Positions 21,226 to 33,552 of a stretch of 64,000 nucleotides of DNA are shown here, piece after piece. The stretch's first letter is position 1; every line of letters starts with the position of its first letter. Source of the DNA: Blumeriella jaapii (Eukaryota; Ascomycota; Leotiomycetes; Helotiales; Drepanopezizaceae). The translations under genes were made by a program, and so were the position numbers. A model generated the notes under the pieces. That model made no database searches. It had not been told where the DNA came from and saw only the letters and a program-made list of their open reading frames with translations. Location of the stretch: assembly GCA_009599575.1 (NCBI GenBank), contig VWND01000073.1:310001-374000 (forward strand), in the 5' to 3' direction.

Positions 21226-22213
21226 AATGGATCATGAATGCCCTTGGGAACGGCTCCTTAGCTGTACTGTACATACATACATATATATAGGTGTGTACAG
21301 TATGTAGTACTGTACAATACTGCACAGTGTAATGTCTTGGTGGCATCGCACACCCTGTAGGCGGGGTCGTGAGAGCGGGGTCTAGTCTGTCCGTCTCAGC
21401 CAATCAGAAGGAGCAGCGCCGGGATATGCGGCACAATATGTGTAAGCTTGAAATGACGCCCCGGATCTACTTTGCTCCGTCCTCCGACCAGCCGCACTAC
21501 TGTGCGTTTGCCTTTTCTTCCTTCGCCCTTCTTCCCAGGCCTGCATCTTTGCATCTTGACAGGCCGCAGCTCCAAGAGGACCGAGCAACTCGGAGCAGAG
21601 GCACCAAGCTGCTTTGGATTGCCGGCATCGCATGCATTTCTGCCTCAACATCGCTGGCATTACTTCCCTACGGTACGGTACGCTACGGTACCGTGCCACG
21701 CCCCGTCAAGGGATGTTCTAGGTACTTCCTGTGCTCTCCCCACTTGAGCTTCCACCCGACTAAGTGATGCTAGCATGGGATTGACCACTACTTAGCGTCA
21801 GAAGAGAGGATCTTCGTCTTCGTCGTCCCGTCATGATTCCCATCTCACACACATCGACTTTCGCCTCATCTCCACTGTCTTCACTGCAAAGGGCGGCGGT
21901 TCCTTGATCGAGGCCCCCGGTCCTCCGTCCCCCCGTCCAGCAAGCCCTGCGGCCACGGGAACTTTATACACCCTTCATGCCGTGCTACAGTACCACTACT
22001 GACTGTACTACGACTACTACTACCAGGAAGGCGCAAACCTTAGGTCCTGCCCTGCTTCGCTCGCCTCTCGGTCCGTCGTGGTGCTCTCCTCTTGCTTGCT
22101 TGCTTGCTTGCTTTCTTTCTTTCCATTTCTCGCCGCGCAACAACTCACCCTTTTCTTCGCAGGGCCCTCATCTCCTCCCGCCAGCCCATACTGAGACGAC
22201 GGGAACAGAGAGA
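21226..22213. other. Intergenic, glycogenin 5' flank
   Basis: No gene seen. Contains TACTGTAC-type motifs (21260-21320), a GTACGGTACGCTACGGTACC cluster near 21673, CTAC repeats near 22010 and TTGC repeats near 22092. Probably includes the glycogenin promoter. Confidence 0.5.
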
Positions 22214-24575
22214 ATGGCTTCGACGCGGGAAGATGTCTACGCCACGGTGAGTTGCGTGCGCCGTTGACCGCGCGATGCCGCCTTCTGACATGCACTCAAC
22301 AGCTGCTGCTGAATGACTTCTACCTCCCAGGTAATTCGGTTCCCTTCCGTGACTTTCGCACATGCTTACTACAGCTTCCCTCCAGGTGCATTGGTGTTGG
22401 CGCATTCTCTACGAGATGCCGGCACGACCAAGAAGTTGGCCGTGCTGGTGACGACCGAGTCGGTCTCGGCCGACGCGATGGTCCAGCTCCAGGTACGATG
22501 GCCGCCCAACCCAGCACCCATGAGGTCTTTTTAACACAGTCGCAGAAGGCTTTCGACTTTATCCTTCCCGTCGACCGCCTCGTCAACCAGTCCCCCGCGA
22601 ATTTGTCTCTCATGAACCGCCTCGATCTACATTCCACCTTCACCAAGATCGCACTATGGAAGCAACTACAATTTCGGCGGATAGTTTACATGGATGCGGA
22701 CATGGTGGCTCTCCGTGCGCCCGACGAGCTGTTCGATGTGCCCCAGCCCTTCTCCGCAGCTCCGGATGTTGGCTGGCCGGACATCTTCAACACTGGTCTG
22801 ATGGTCTTGAACCCCAATTTGACTGATTACTACGCTTTGCTCGCGATGGCGGAACGGGGTATTTCGTTTGACGGTGCAGACCAAGGCTTGCTGAATATGC
22901 ATTTCAAGAACAACTTCAACCGGCTAAGCTTCACTTACAACGTAACTCCGTCAGCTCACTACCAGTACCTGCCAGCATTCCAGCACTTCCAATCCAGCAT
23001 CAGCGTCTCCCACTTCATTGGCTCGGAGAAGCCTTGGAGCCGAGGAAGACAAGCACATCAAGGCTCTACTCCATACGATCAGATGGTTGGGAGGTGGTGG
23101 GCGGTTTACGACAAACACTACAAAGAATCCGTAGGCCTTTCCTCTCTTTCCTGCTTCCATCTCTCATTGACCTGTGATAGTCTGTAGAGAGCTCTTGGGA
23201 AGGAACACACTCGATTGTGCAGTACCACACAAAGGGCGAGTTTCAGCCTGTCTCGAGTGGCCATGAATATCAATCTGAGAAGACTGAGAACGATAACCTA
23301 TCGCCAATCGCTGAAGAGCCGTCGCCCGAAGGAGAAACCATAATCTCAAGAGAAGAAGAGAAGAAAGAGAAAGAAAAAGAAGAAGGAGAAGAAAAGGCCC
23401 ATGTTCCTTCGGTTCACGCAAACTCGGACGAGGCCACCGAGCCAGAGGACCGAACCCCGGCTCAAGCCTCGTCCTCCACCTGGGATGCCAGCAGGTCAGC
23501 ACCTCCCATGCTTTGGTTTTCTTCGGGGACTGTGTGCTGACAGTCTATAGAGCCCCACCCCCATCTGACTCCCTACCCGAAGCTTCGAATTTCCCTACAA
23601 CGCACTATGACATGTCTTCAGATCCCACCCCGTGGAAGGCTCCAGACCGATACCCAGACCCGCCGAAAAACATGTACTACGAAGTCCCCAAGACGCCCTC
23701 GTACCAGAAACCAGCGCCTATCTTTCCGTGGGAGAAGAATGCCTCAAAACCGAGTAGAGTCTTCCCCGAAGATACTCCAGCAGCCGTGGTAGCCACCAAG
23801 TCGCAAAGCGTGACGGACCCAGCACCCGTCACAGGAGACAAGAACCAACCAACAGTCGCGATTAGTACGCCAACAATCTCACTTACGACTTCTGATCCGT
23901 GGCAGACATACACGCGTGGAAATGCCTGGGACGACGTTCCCGAGATTGAGCGGTACATTGGAAACTTGCAAAAGAACCGCAAGGGAAACATCCAGGTGCT
24001 GCAGGGGTATGGCTCAGGTATAACACAGGTTTCCAGCCCAGGCGGTAAACGGCACAATATGAGGCTCACAGACTTTCCCTCAGTAATGGAACGCCCCAGT
24101 TTGCCCGTAACGCCAGCCCCCATCAGGAGACCCACTTTCTGGGGAGAGGAGAGAAATGCGCAAGGCGAATTGCCGGCTGCTGAGGGAGTTCCATCTCAAG
24201 CGGATTGGGTACTATTTTCTCTCCTAATACGTGAGGTGCCTCTCTTACTTGTGTTAGGATCCGGTGCTGCGGCTTGAGCAACTCGCTCAGCGCCAGTCCG
24301 ATGTATTAGCCAATAAACTGGGGAATGATGGTGTTCCTGCGCGCGAGATTCCCTTGAGACCCCTCCCATATGGCTCGGAGGGAATGACGTCCCCGACCTA
24401 TGTTGCTCAGACCCCTCCAAGTGCGAGGATGATGTTCGCAGATGTTCCGACAGCCCCCATGGAGGAGCCAAGTTTCCGTGGACCGGGCGCGATGTGGGAG
24501 AAGAACGAGACGTTCCCGACACACGAGACGCCATTGGGTCCGACTGAGGAGGAGCGAGACGTGCTCGATAATTAG
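22214..24575 (+). CDS. Glycogenin
   Basis: Self-glucosylating GT8 glycosyltransferase that uses UDP-glucose to make the primer for glycogen synthesis in the cytosol. Seven exons: 22214-22246, 22303-22330, 22386-22492, 22546-23130, 23181-23494, 23551-24208 and 24258-24575. They join into one 680-residue frame. The GT8 domain spans residues 1 to about 260: LPGALVLAHSLRDAGT at the start, the Mn2+/UDP-sugar DxD motif at 106-108 (YMDADMVALR), GADQGLLNMHF near 166-176, the candidate acceptor tyrosines Y195 and Y197 (AHYQYLPAF, matching the animal acceptor region) and HFIGSEKPW. A long disordered Glu/Lys/Pro-rich region follows, with fungal-conserved blocks WDASRAPPP, FPWE and ADWDPVLRLEQL near the C-terminus. 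The last is a plausible glycogen-synthase-binding segment by analogy. All splice junctions are canonical. Confidence 0.95.
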
Positions 24576-25732
24576 TTGATGGTGCTCGATGCTTGGACTT
24601 TGTCGGGATGCGAGGGCGGCGTTGTGATGGTGCACAGGGAGCTAAGGCGATTCTGTCGCAGGAACACAAGATTAATCCGGCTGATCACTTGGCGTTCTGC
24701 TGGGATGGGGGTCTTTTGGCGAGCATTTATTTCCTGTTACTTTTTGGTCTGCATCGCATCTGCTTAATGTAATCACGCTGTGTGTGTGCTGCTGCTGCAT
24801 GTTGGCGAGCATGCTCGAGGCCTTCGGATCTCCCGAAAACAGATGTGGAGATGGGGGCGATGTCGTTTCACACTTTGTGAGCTATGTAAGTACCTACTTG
24901 CTACTACTGTAAATCGTTCGATAGCATCACATCCATGACAGGAAGATGCCGATACTGACGGGGCGGCCTTGGTGATACTTTTTTTTTATCATCCGCATAC
25001 GGTAGGTCAGTATGTACTGTGTATAGAGAGGAAGGTTAGTGCTGCATGTCTCGTGGCTTCCTGTCCGTATGTCCGTACCTGCCTAGTCCATCACGGAGAT
25101 TTTTGATAAACGTGAGTCAGTCATTGCGTCGGTCCGTCAGTCCATCAGATAGCATACACGCACGCACTCACATGTAGTACAGTACTGTATAGCATGGTAT
25201 TGTTTTGTCAGCTTCGAAAAGTACGGACTGCCAAGTTCCCCGGGCCAGGTTCAACCAGGTGGCTGCCTGCCTTTATCGAGCAGGAGGCAGAGTTGAGAGA
25301 GATCAAGCGCGTGGGGAGTGGATGAGGAAAGTGAGTGAGTATGCTTCGTAAAGTCTTGCTTGGTAAAGTCCTCGTAAAGTCTTGGTAAAGGATCACTACT
25401 GTGTAGAAAGAATTTATCTAAAAGGACCCTCCCGTAAGTTGCCAAGACACTATCTGCAGTGCCAAGGATCGTGCCTCAGTGGCGCGATGCTTAGCGCTTC
25501 CATGCTCAACGCCTCGTGGTGAACTTTGTGCTCCCTCACTTCTCCAACATCACACTTCACCTCACTTCACTTCGAGACCAGCTTCTTCGCGCATCATCAA
25601 AGGATCTGTTGTCGCCTCTTCCTTACGCTCCTCTATCCAAAGCTTGTTTTCGTTTCCCCCTCTCCGTCTCCCTCTCCCTCTCCCTTCCCCTCTCCCTCTC
25701 CGCTCCTTCGTCTTGCTTACACCCCAAAAATC
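24576..25732. other. Intergenic between glycogenin and CDF genes
   Basis: No gene seen. Contains TACTGTA motifs (25010, 25180), a GTAAAGTC repeat (four copies at about 25348-25392) and, from 25640, a CTCTCC-rich pyrimidine tract typical of a fungal core promoter just before the CDF start. Confidence 0.6.
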
Positions 25733-27106
25733 ATGGCGTATAACCCCGATCTTTCGCACAGCATCACGATGCACCCTCATCCGTTCCACTTGCATCCCAA
25801 CAGATCAGAGCACTCGACCCGAACCCATTCTCCGATTCAATCTGCCTCGCCAGTGAAGCCTGCTGCCAGCACGTCTTTCGAGCCCGTCGCACCTTGGAAC
25901 GAAGAGCACGTCCCAGTAGCTCGACATCCTTCTGCAATGAACGACGTCGAAGAGCAGAGATCACCCCGATACACGCACGAGAACGACCCGTACCAGCTGT
26001 CCTCGGCATACAAGAATAAGAACGAGATCCAGCTGATCGCCGCCAACACCTCCCGCAAGCGTGATGGCTGTGGTCCTATCAAGTTCAATAGCGATGCCAA
26101 GAAGGCGAGGAAGATCCAAAAATTCTACGAGACCCAGAACGAGAAAATTGAGCGCATGCTCAAGCCTGTGGAAGACCACCGCGCGCAGGCCAAGCAGGAG
26201 GCAGGAGATGACCACATGAAATGGCGGATTGCCGTCTACGGGTCTTTCGGGGCCAACGTTGTTCTCGCCGGACTGCAGCTCTTTGCTGCTACCACATCCG
26301 GCTCTCTGTCTTTGATCACCACGATGGCCGACTCTATCTTTGATCCAATGTCCAACTTAACTCTGATGCTCAGCAACAAAGCTGTCAGACGCGTGGACCC
26401 AAACAAATTTCCATCGGGCAAGGCCCGCCTGGAGACCGTGGGCAACATCGTTTTTTGCTTCCTCATGACTACAGTATCCGCCATTATCATAGCATTCTCC
26501 GCTCGTGAGCTCGCCGACCCACCACGAGGCGACACCAAGAAGTTTCATCTTCCGTCAGTCATCGCTGTTGCCGTAGCCTTTACCACGAAGTTCTGTTTAT
26601 TCCTCTACTGCTGGGCCCTCAAAGATAAGTACTCACAGATCAACATTCTGTGGCAAGATCATCGCAACGACTTACTCATCAACGGCTTCGGTATCCTCAC
26701 GTCCGTTGGCGGCTCCAAGCTCGCATGGTGGATAGACCCCATGGGTGCGATCATCATTTCGACCATAATCTCCTCCGTCTGGCTTCACACTGCATTCACC
26801 GAGTTCCTCCTTCTCGTTGGCGTAACCGCCTCTGTTGAGTTCCAGCAGCTCATCACGTACGTCTGCTTGACGCACTCTGCCGCCATCGAGGGCATCGACA
26901 CTGTGCGAGTCTACCACTCCGGCCCGCGTCTTATTGCCGAAGTCGATGTTGTCATGAACGCCGATGCTTCTTTGAAGGAGACGCACGATGTTGCGGAGGA
27001 GTTGCAGATCAAGCTAGAGAGCCTCCCGGATATCGAGAGAGCGTATGTTCATGTCGACTACGAGACCACTCACAAGCCAGAGCACGCGTACAAGAAAGAT
27101 CTGTAA
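25733..27106 (+). CDS. Cation diffusion facilitator transporter, Mn-type
   Basis: A 457-residue intronless membrane protein that exports divalent metal, probably Mn2+, from the cytosol into a compartment in exchange for protons. Residues 1-160 are cytosolic and His/Ser/Pro-rich. The membrane domain begins near 165, with helices around 165-187, 190-215, 238-256, 275-295, 312-335 and 338-360. The metal-site motifs are DSIFD (D200, D204) in helix 2 and DHRND (D309, D313) in helix 5. This double DxxxD pattern marks the Mn-CDF group, whereas Zn-CDFs have HxxxD. The C-terminal cytoplasmic domain (about 370-457) has the usual dimerisation fold, with HSGPRLIAEVDVVM and RAYVHVDYE. The ATG at 25733 follows a pyrimidine-rich leader; an in-frame extension back to 25526 is non-ATG and low complexity. 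Confidence 0.92.
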   Translation: MAYNPDLSHSITMHPHPFHLHPNRSEHSTRTHSPIQSASPVKPAASTSFEPVAPWNEEHVPVARHPSAMNDVEEQRSPRYTHENDPYQLSSAYKNKNEIQLIAANTSRKRDGCGPIKFNSDAKKARKIQKFYETQNEKIERMLKPVEDHRAQAKQEAGDDHMKWRIAVYGSFGANVVLAGLQLFAATTSGSLSLITTMADSIFDPMSNLTLMLSNKAVRRVDPNKFPSGKARLETVGNIVFCFLMTTVSAIIIAFSARELADPPRGDTKKFHLPSVIAVAVAFTTKFCLFLYCWALKDKYSQINILWQDHRNDLLINGFGILTSVGGSKLAWWIDPMGAIIISTIISSVWLHTAFTEFLLLVGVTASVEFQQLITYVCLTHSAAIEGIDTVRVYHSGPRLIAEVDVVMNADASLKETHDVAEELQIKLESLPDIERAYVHVDYETTHKPEHAYKKDL

Positions 27107-27712
27107 CTTGAAAGTCGAACGAGATGGGTTGCATTGCAAATAGGCAGGCCATGTTCTCTCGGGACCTTGGGCATTTAAGACAGGATCCATTTTGCTGCAG
27201 TTCCTTTTGGCCGACGTATTTGTGACTAGTGTCTGAACGTAGTGCAATCGCCCAAGATTCCCCAAGACTGCGCGCCCCAAGCCCACCAACACTGATCCCT
27301 TGGAGGGAACGCAGCCTCTGAGCGTGGTGTGGTAGGGGCACTTACAACCGTACTTACCCGGCTGCAAAGCCGAGATGCCAGACTTGACCGAGGCGAATTC
27401 CTCACAAGCCACAAGCACGTCGTCGATTGCACCGCAGATCCCGAACGCAGCCGCCGGTGGCCGACCGGTAGATTCTCCTCGGGCCTCACTCAGGGCTTGC
27501 CCGTCCTGCGAACCCTTGCTTGGTACTGCACCTGGAAAGAGGCCGAGCGATCGGTAATGGCGTAGAGCTCGCGTGGAGCTCGCGTGGAAAGGGACCAACT
27601 GGGAGACACAGTATGTACTGTACATAGGTAGTTCAGACAGTACAGTACTGTCCGTAGCATCGACACTTGATCGAGCGAATGCATTCGATGATGCCCTTTC
27701 GTACCGTACCTA

Positions 27713-27885
27713 TGTGTGTGTATGTATGTGTGTGTATGTATGTGTGTGTATATCTGTATATATGAAGGTAGGTATGTATATATGTATGTATATATGTATG
27801 TATATATGTATGTATATATGTATGTATATATGTATGTATATATGTATGTATATATGTATGTATGTATGTAGATAGATAGATAGAG
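27713..27885. repeat. (TATG)n / TATATATGTATG microsatellite
   Basis: TGTG/TATG repeats, with a core of about eight 12-bp units TATATATGTATG at 27777-27870, ending in GATA repeats. Confidence 0.95.
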
Positions 27886-27937
27886 AGTGCCATGCTTAGT
27901 GCTTGTGGATTGGAGAGTGTGGCCTTGTGTATGGACA

Positions 27938-28075
27938 GATAGGTAGGTACCTAGGTACGTAGGTACTGTATGTATGTATGTACTGTTCAGTACAGCAGAT
28001 AGGTAGGTAGGTAGGTAGGTAGAGGTAGGTAGGTAATGTTTGTCTGTCTGTCTGTAGGTAGGTAGGTAGGTAAGT
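27938..28075. repeat. GTAG/GGTA tetranucleotide tracts
   Basis: Runs of TAGG and GTAT units interrupted by TACTGTTCAGTACAG and TCTGTCTGTC. Confidence 0.9.
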
Positions 28076-28428
28076 CACGCCCCCCCTAACTCGACAGCAG
28101 CAAAGGCGAAGAAGAAGAAAAAAGAAAAAAAAGGAACAAGAAAAGTGTAGGCATGCCGTGTATAGAACGCCATTTCATTTAAATGCCGCGCGGCCACTCC
28201 CATCGTCTACGTCCGGCTCTCTTACGGTGCTGGTAAGTGCAGCAGCTACTACTACAGTACATGGTCGAATGGTCAACGATCCAGATTCCCCCACCCCCCA
28301 CCCCTCTCACATCAACCCCAATCCACCCGGCCTCGAGAATAGCATCCGAACCAAAACCTCGATTCTAGACCTCCCCACGACTCCCCCCCCCCCCCACCAT
28401 AACAGCAAAACACTTGCAAGTCTACAAC

Positions 28429-31400
28429 CTATCTCGCTTGACTGGCCTCCGGCTGGCTCGCAGCAAGCACCCTCTGCATCTCCTCCATGTCCGTGATGGT
28501 ATCGTTAAACACCACGGCCAACTCGCTCGCAACCCTGTCGCGGTTGTACTCGCCGCGCAGTTCCCATAGCGTGTTCATCAGCTCGCGGTTGATCTGCTCT
28601 AGCTGCTCGATCGAGCACCCGCTCGAGCCGGCAACGAATCGGTTGAGCAAGTCATCGACGAATTGGTCGCTGATGATGATGTCTCTCTGCGACGAGCCCT
28701 GCGAGGATGCCGGCTCGACCGGCGAGTCGTTGAGTATGTTGCTGAAGTTGTGAGGGAGAGACCGAGAGACGGGCATGCGAGGCCCCGTGTTGAAGGCTGG
28801 CGTGGCGGGATTCTGAGACTGCGGGCTCTCGGAAGGGGAAGTTTGAGAATGCAGGGTTTGCCCGAGATGGCCACGAGTGATGGCGTGAGCTTGAGAGTGC
28901 ATCCATTCTTCGCTGCTGCTGGTATCGCCTTGCGTGTTGCGCTGAGTGTCGGGTAGGTCGCTGTCGGCTCCTGCTTTCTCAATTGGACTGGGCGAGACGT
29001 TGCGGTTGCTGATGCCATTCGTGGCCTGTGTGCTCCATCCTTCCGAAGTCTTCTTTCCCGAGGTAGTCGTCGAGGCATAGTTGACAATGTCCGCAGGCGA
29101 CGTACCTTGTGAAATCTCCTGAAAGATGGAACGCTGCGAGATTTGTGTACTTGGTCTAGAAGGCCCACGAGCCACACTTGGGTGATCCGGCGGGTGCATC
29201 TGCGAACCTTCATCCGTTCCACCCATGTGAACATCGGAAAGCCCCGATGAGTCATTGTGGCCTTGGAAATTTCCTGAAGTCGCTGAGTATCCATTCGACA
29301 AGTTGCTAAAGCCATGGAGGGGAGTTACAACCGTTGGCCGTTTTCCTGGCAACGGCTCCCCGAGTTTCAGAGGCCCTGAAGCGCCTTCCGGGTCCAGACC
29401 ATTCCCGGCCAAGTCAGATCGTGCGATCGAGTGAAAGACGTTATCTGCAGCTTGAGCAGCTCGCTTTCTATATTTTTCTTCCCGCTCCTTTGCTCTCTGC
29501 AGCTGTCGTTGATAAATGTTCTCACAGTCCGCAAAAGCGGGCGAGACCTCAAGACTGGCTATGTCGACTTCGACGTTAGCAAGAAGTTCATTCGCCTTCA
29601 GAGTGCGCTCTTTGTCTCCGATATGTTTCGAGTCCTTGGCTAAAGATCTGATATCTGCCAGGAAGTCCTTTGGGCGCGCATAAAAGCCATTGGATAAACG
29701 CTCTTCGATCGTCGTGGTTTCCAAGTTGTAGTAGAATTTGCCACTTGAGGTTTCACGTAGCCCCTGGACGCCGTCCTTATCTGTGTCCAGCTCGTAGGGT
29801 CGGAACTGAGGAATATCTGGACGAACCCACTCTGGGTTCTTCTCATCATAGAGGTACTGGATTTGGCTCTGAGGAATGACGGGTGTTCGGAACTTCCTGT
29901 ACTTTCTGTGGATTTGGTCCATGATGGGTTGGATCTGGACCTTCAACAAGTTCAGCACCTGATGATCTCTCTTCTTTAGCGCTTTGATCTCATCCTTCGT
30001 AGGCACCTTAGGCGGTGGTGGAGGTGCTATCTGCAGAACCTCCAGCTTTCTCTTCTTGCGATTCATTGGTTCCGGGAAATCCTTAGGGGCCTTTTTCACA
30101 TATTCAACAATCGTCGAGAAGAACTCGATACGAGCATTCTAGGCATTGTTAACTTTGTCGGCACTAAATCAGGTGTGAGACTGAACCTACCCTTGATGGA
30201 CGCTCAATGACGAATCGGTTGTTCTTTGAGAAGCCAAACAGATTTTGAAGCATGACTGGGTCGAGTTTCTCTATCACGTTGTCCGTGATCCCGAGAACCA
30301 GAACAGGGTCCGTTGGAGGAATAGAGCGCAGCATCCCAAGGAAAGTTGTTATTACAGCAGGGCCGACAGTTGCGTACCAAGTGTCCACCCCAGGCAGGTA
30401 GATAACACTGGGCTTGTGACGCTTCACTTCCGCGAACAGCTGGACGATTGCGGCTTCGGGAGACTTTTCAATAAGTCAGCAAGGGGAGAACACGACGGAA
30501 TAGCACAGACTTACTCTCGCAGAATCACTGAAGATTGTAGGGAGGTCAAAACTTTGGACATGAAGTCCTTCAAAATGGTTCAAGATGCCACCACCAAGAT
30601 ATGACTGGCCCATACCTGGTTGTCCACTGATGAGAAGCCTTGGGCGATAAACACGTGATTTTCAAATTCCTGCTGCAGTGTCTCTCGTCCAAATCCGTGG
30701 TCTTCATCTTCATATTGCTCGAACATCGCCTCTTGCAGAGCGGTCGTCTTCTTTCTGACCGGAATCAATCCATCCAAAATCCGCTCGATCTCCTTGAGCT
30801 GATCACGAAGAAGTGGCTCAATGGCTTTAGGCAGAGGCGCTGCGCCGGACGATGTTGACCGTTCTGAGGAAGGAATCATCTTCTTTACAGATAGCATGAA
30901 GTCTTTGGCAGTGACCTTGATCTTGTCTTGATCGACCAAGAGTTTGTCGTTAGAAGAGTAGATTTGGGGGTAAGTGCGTTGGATGGCGTTCAAGGCCGCT
31001 TCTGTGCACAAGGCGCGAAGATCAGCACCCCCGTAGCCCTTGGTGACATGAGCCAGCGATGCTTTGAACTTATCGTCAATGCCCCAGTCCTTCGTATGAA
31101 TATTGAGGATGGATTTGCGTGCCTCGATGTCAGGTAGAGGAAAGTAAAACTCTCTGTCGAAACGCCCAGGTCGTCTCAACGCAGGATCGATATTGTCGGG
31201 TCTGTTTGTAGCACCGATAACAATGACTTGTCCACGACCATCCATACCATCCATCAGAGCGAGCAGAGTAGACACAATGGAAGCGTGGATCTGTTCTTGC
31301 TTGCTTGATCGAACAGGCGCGAGTCCATCGATTTCGTCAAAGAAGATGATACTTGGCTGAGTCTTCCTGGCTTCTTCGAACAAGAGTCGAAGTTGTCTTT

Positions 31401-33552
31401 CGGCTTCACCGACCCACTTGCTTAGTGCATCCGCTCCCTTGCGCATGTAAAAAGTAATCTTTTGTCCACCGGATCCAACACTGGCCGCCAGGGCCCTTGC
31501 AAGAAGTGTCTTCCCGGTACCCGGGGGCCCGTGGAACAAGACGCCTCGAGGGGGAGTGACGTGAAATTTCAAAAAAAGCTCGGGGTACAAGAGAGGCATC
31601 TGGACCATTTCCTTGAGCTGATCGATATGTCCTTCCAGACCGCCAATTTTGCTGAAGTCGACATTTTGGTCAACACCAAGTGGGTCAGCATCCGCCAAAG
31701 CTTTCTGACTCTTGACTTTTCCAAGGTTTGATGGGTTCCCATGTGCCGAAGCATCTGCGTTGTTTGTCTGACCAAGTCCTGGAAGTAGTCCTGGAGGAAA
31801 TGCGGATGTTGGTGTCATACCAACGCCACCTCCAACCCCGGAAGGTCTTTGCATTGTCTCGTCGTCACTGCTGTCAGAATCAACACCACCAGCAGCACCT
31901 GTTCCCCAGGGTCCACCAATAACTGGAGCAGGACCACCACCTCCTCCAAATGGGCCAAAAGTTGTGTAAAGGTTCCGTTCCCAAGGCTGATTAGCACCAT
32001 TGCGCCCGCCTCTCACTCTTCTTGTGGGTGTGGGAGCAGCGTCGGCACCATCTTCGTCGGCAGCGTAGATCTGATCCATTGGCTTTATGCTATAATCCAC
32101 CTGCTTCCGCGCACGACCTGGACGAACTGCGTACTCAATCTCCGATGCCGCCCTAGTTGCTCGTTTCCTCTTCGGTTTGGTTAGCTCTGCCAATTCCTCA
32201 TCAATTTCATCGACGTCAATCGGCTCGTCAACATCTGACCCCAAACTTCCTCGTCTTTGAGAGTTTGATTTCGATTTCGCCTGTGCGCCACGCCTTCCTC
32301 TCCGGCCAGACGCTGAATCTGATTCTTCATCCTTTTTTGATTTCTTTGGGGACGCGTCAGATGCCGAAAGTTCATCCTCGACAGGGTCTTCGTCAGGCTC
32401 AAAATCGCTGCTCGCTTCCGCACCGGTTTTTCGTTGTTTTGCCTTGGATCCACGGGTCAAACGGCGCTTTCCCCCAGAGGTTTGTTCTGTTGCGGTCTCC
32501 TCGATTGTTTCAGCTAGCGGATCGATGTCCGAGATGACAAGACCAGCTCGCGAACCTCGGGTGCGACCTGTACGAGCAATGGGTGCATCGTCATCGTCAT
32601 CGTCGTCATCCGCACCAGCGACTGCAGGCTTGTCCAGGCCCTCGTCGATGGCGAGCTCATCAGCGTCGTCTTGTTCAATGACAGCATCAGCTTCATCTTG
32701 GTCATCTGTCCCGGCAATCTCGGTCGCGATGGTGGCATCTACACCTTCTTGTTCGTATGTTTCGTGTGCTTCCTCTTTGATCGTCGAAGCCGGCTGTTTC
32801 AACCCTTTGGCACCTCGCGTCCTTCTGATTATGGGCTCTGGGCTGTGGCCCTCGCGGACAACATGGTTACCGGAGGTTGATAAGGCTATTGGCTGATCAC
32901 CGTCTTCGGTGTGTGCCCTGGTGTTTCTGCGCGGGGGTAGACCGGCGGACTTCGGTTCTGTACTCCCCCTTCCGCGTGTACGCGCAGCACTCGCAGCCCT
33001 TGTGGTGCGGATTGGAGGGACGGGTGTGCCTGGAGGCACTTTGAGCTTTATGATTTTCGACCGGACCTGTGGTGGAGACGCTGATGCAGGCTCGCCGTCT
33101 GAGCCGTCTGTGCCATTTTCCTCTGCTTCAACAAGCTTTCGCCGCTTGTTCTGCGGTCTTCTCTTCGGTTCCTCGTCTGAATCTGTCCGCGTGTCTTGCA
33201 CCGACTCTGCAACGTCGCTGTTGCTGTCTTCCTCGTAGTTGACCGCCTTCTTGGTAGCCTTGCGAACCGCGCGACCCGTCTTCTCGTTCATCTCCACTTC
33301 CTCGTCCTCCTCGTCGGCTTCTGAAAAGGACTCCTCTAACAGACTATCCTCAACATCATCATCCGTGACGTCGGATCCCCTATACTTTGGTCGCTTCGAT
33401 TTCTTTCTCGCTGCGCCGCCGCCCGAGTGCCGCTTCGAAGAGGATTTTCGAGATTTCTTGGGCGAAGTTCTGACCTCGGTAGGGTCGAAGTCGGTATCGT
33501 TCGAGTCGGACTTGTTGGGGTCAAAATGCTCGAGTTTGCGCTTTGTCGGCAT
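28429..33552 (-). CDS. Abo1/Yta7/ATAD2-type bromodomain AAA ATPase
   Basis: Nuclear AAA+ ATPase of the Yta7/Abo1/ATAD2 family, which handles histones H3-H4 and nucleosome density. Exons 33552-30515, 30463-30191 and 30138-28429 (introns 51 and 52 nt) give about 1,673 residues. Residues 1 to about 600 are disordered, with alternating acidic and Lys/Arg-rich segments. The first AAA domain has FHGPPGTGKTLLARALAA (Walker A), IIFFDEIDGL (Walker B) and GATNRPDNIDPALRRPGRFD (sensor/arginine-finger region). The second AAA domain is degenerate (RPRLLISGQPGMGQSYLGG). An atypical bromodomain follows (KYRKFRTPVIPQS...RPKDFLADIRSLAKDS...CENIYQ) and a long C-terminal tail. The frame breaks once: from QQEFENH to RVYRPRLL one base is missing at the TTTT run 30659-30662, with no splice signals nearby. 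The ATG at 33552 is the first in-frame ATG. Confidence 0.92.

Larger units (their letters stand above)
27107..28428. other. Intergenic with long microsatellites
   Basis: Convergent spacer between the CDF gene and the AAA-bromodomain gene. No gene; open frames here come from repeats. TACTGTAC motifs occur at 27614 and 27642, and a C14 run at about 28383. Confidence 0.75.

Noticed and set aside
25526..25732. Upstream extension of the CDF frame
   Set aside because: It starts without ATG and translates a CTCTCC-rich promoter tract; the ATG at 25733 has good context.
27573..27893. Open frames encoding repeated MYIC or THTYI
   Set aside because: Translation of a TATG/TATA microsatellite; periodicity explains the absence of stops.
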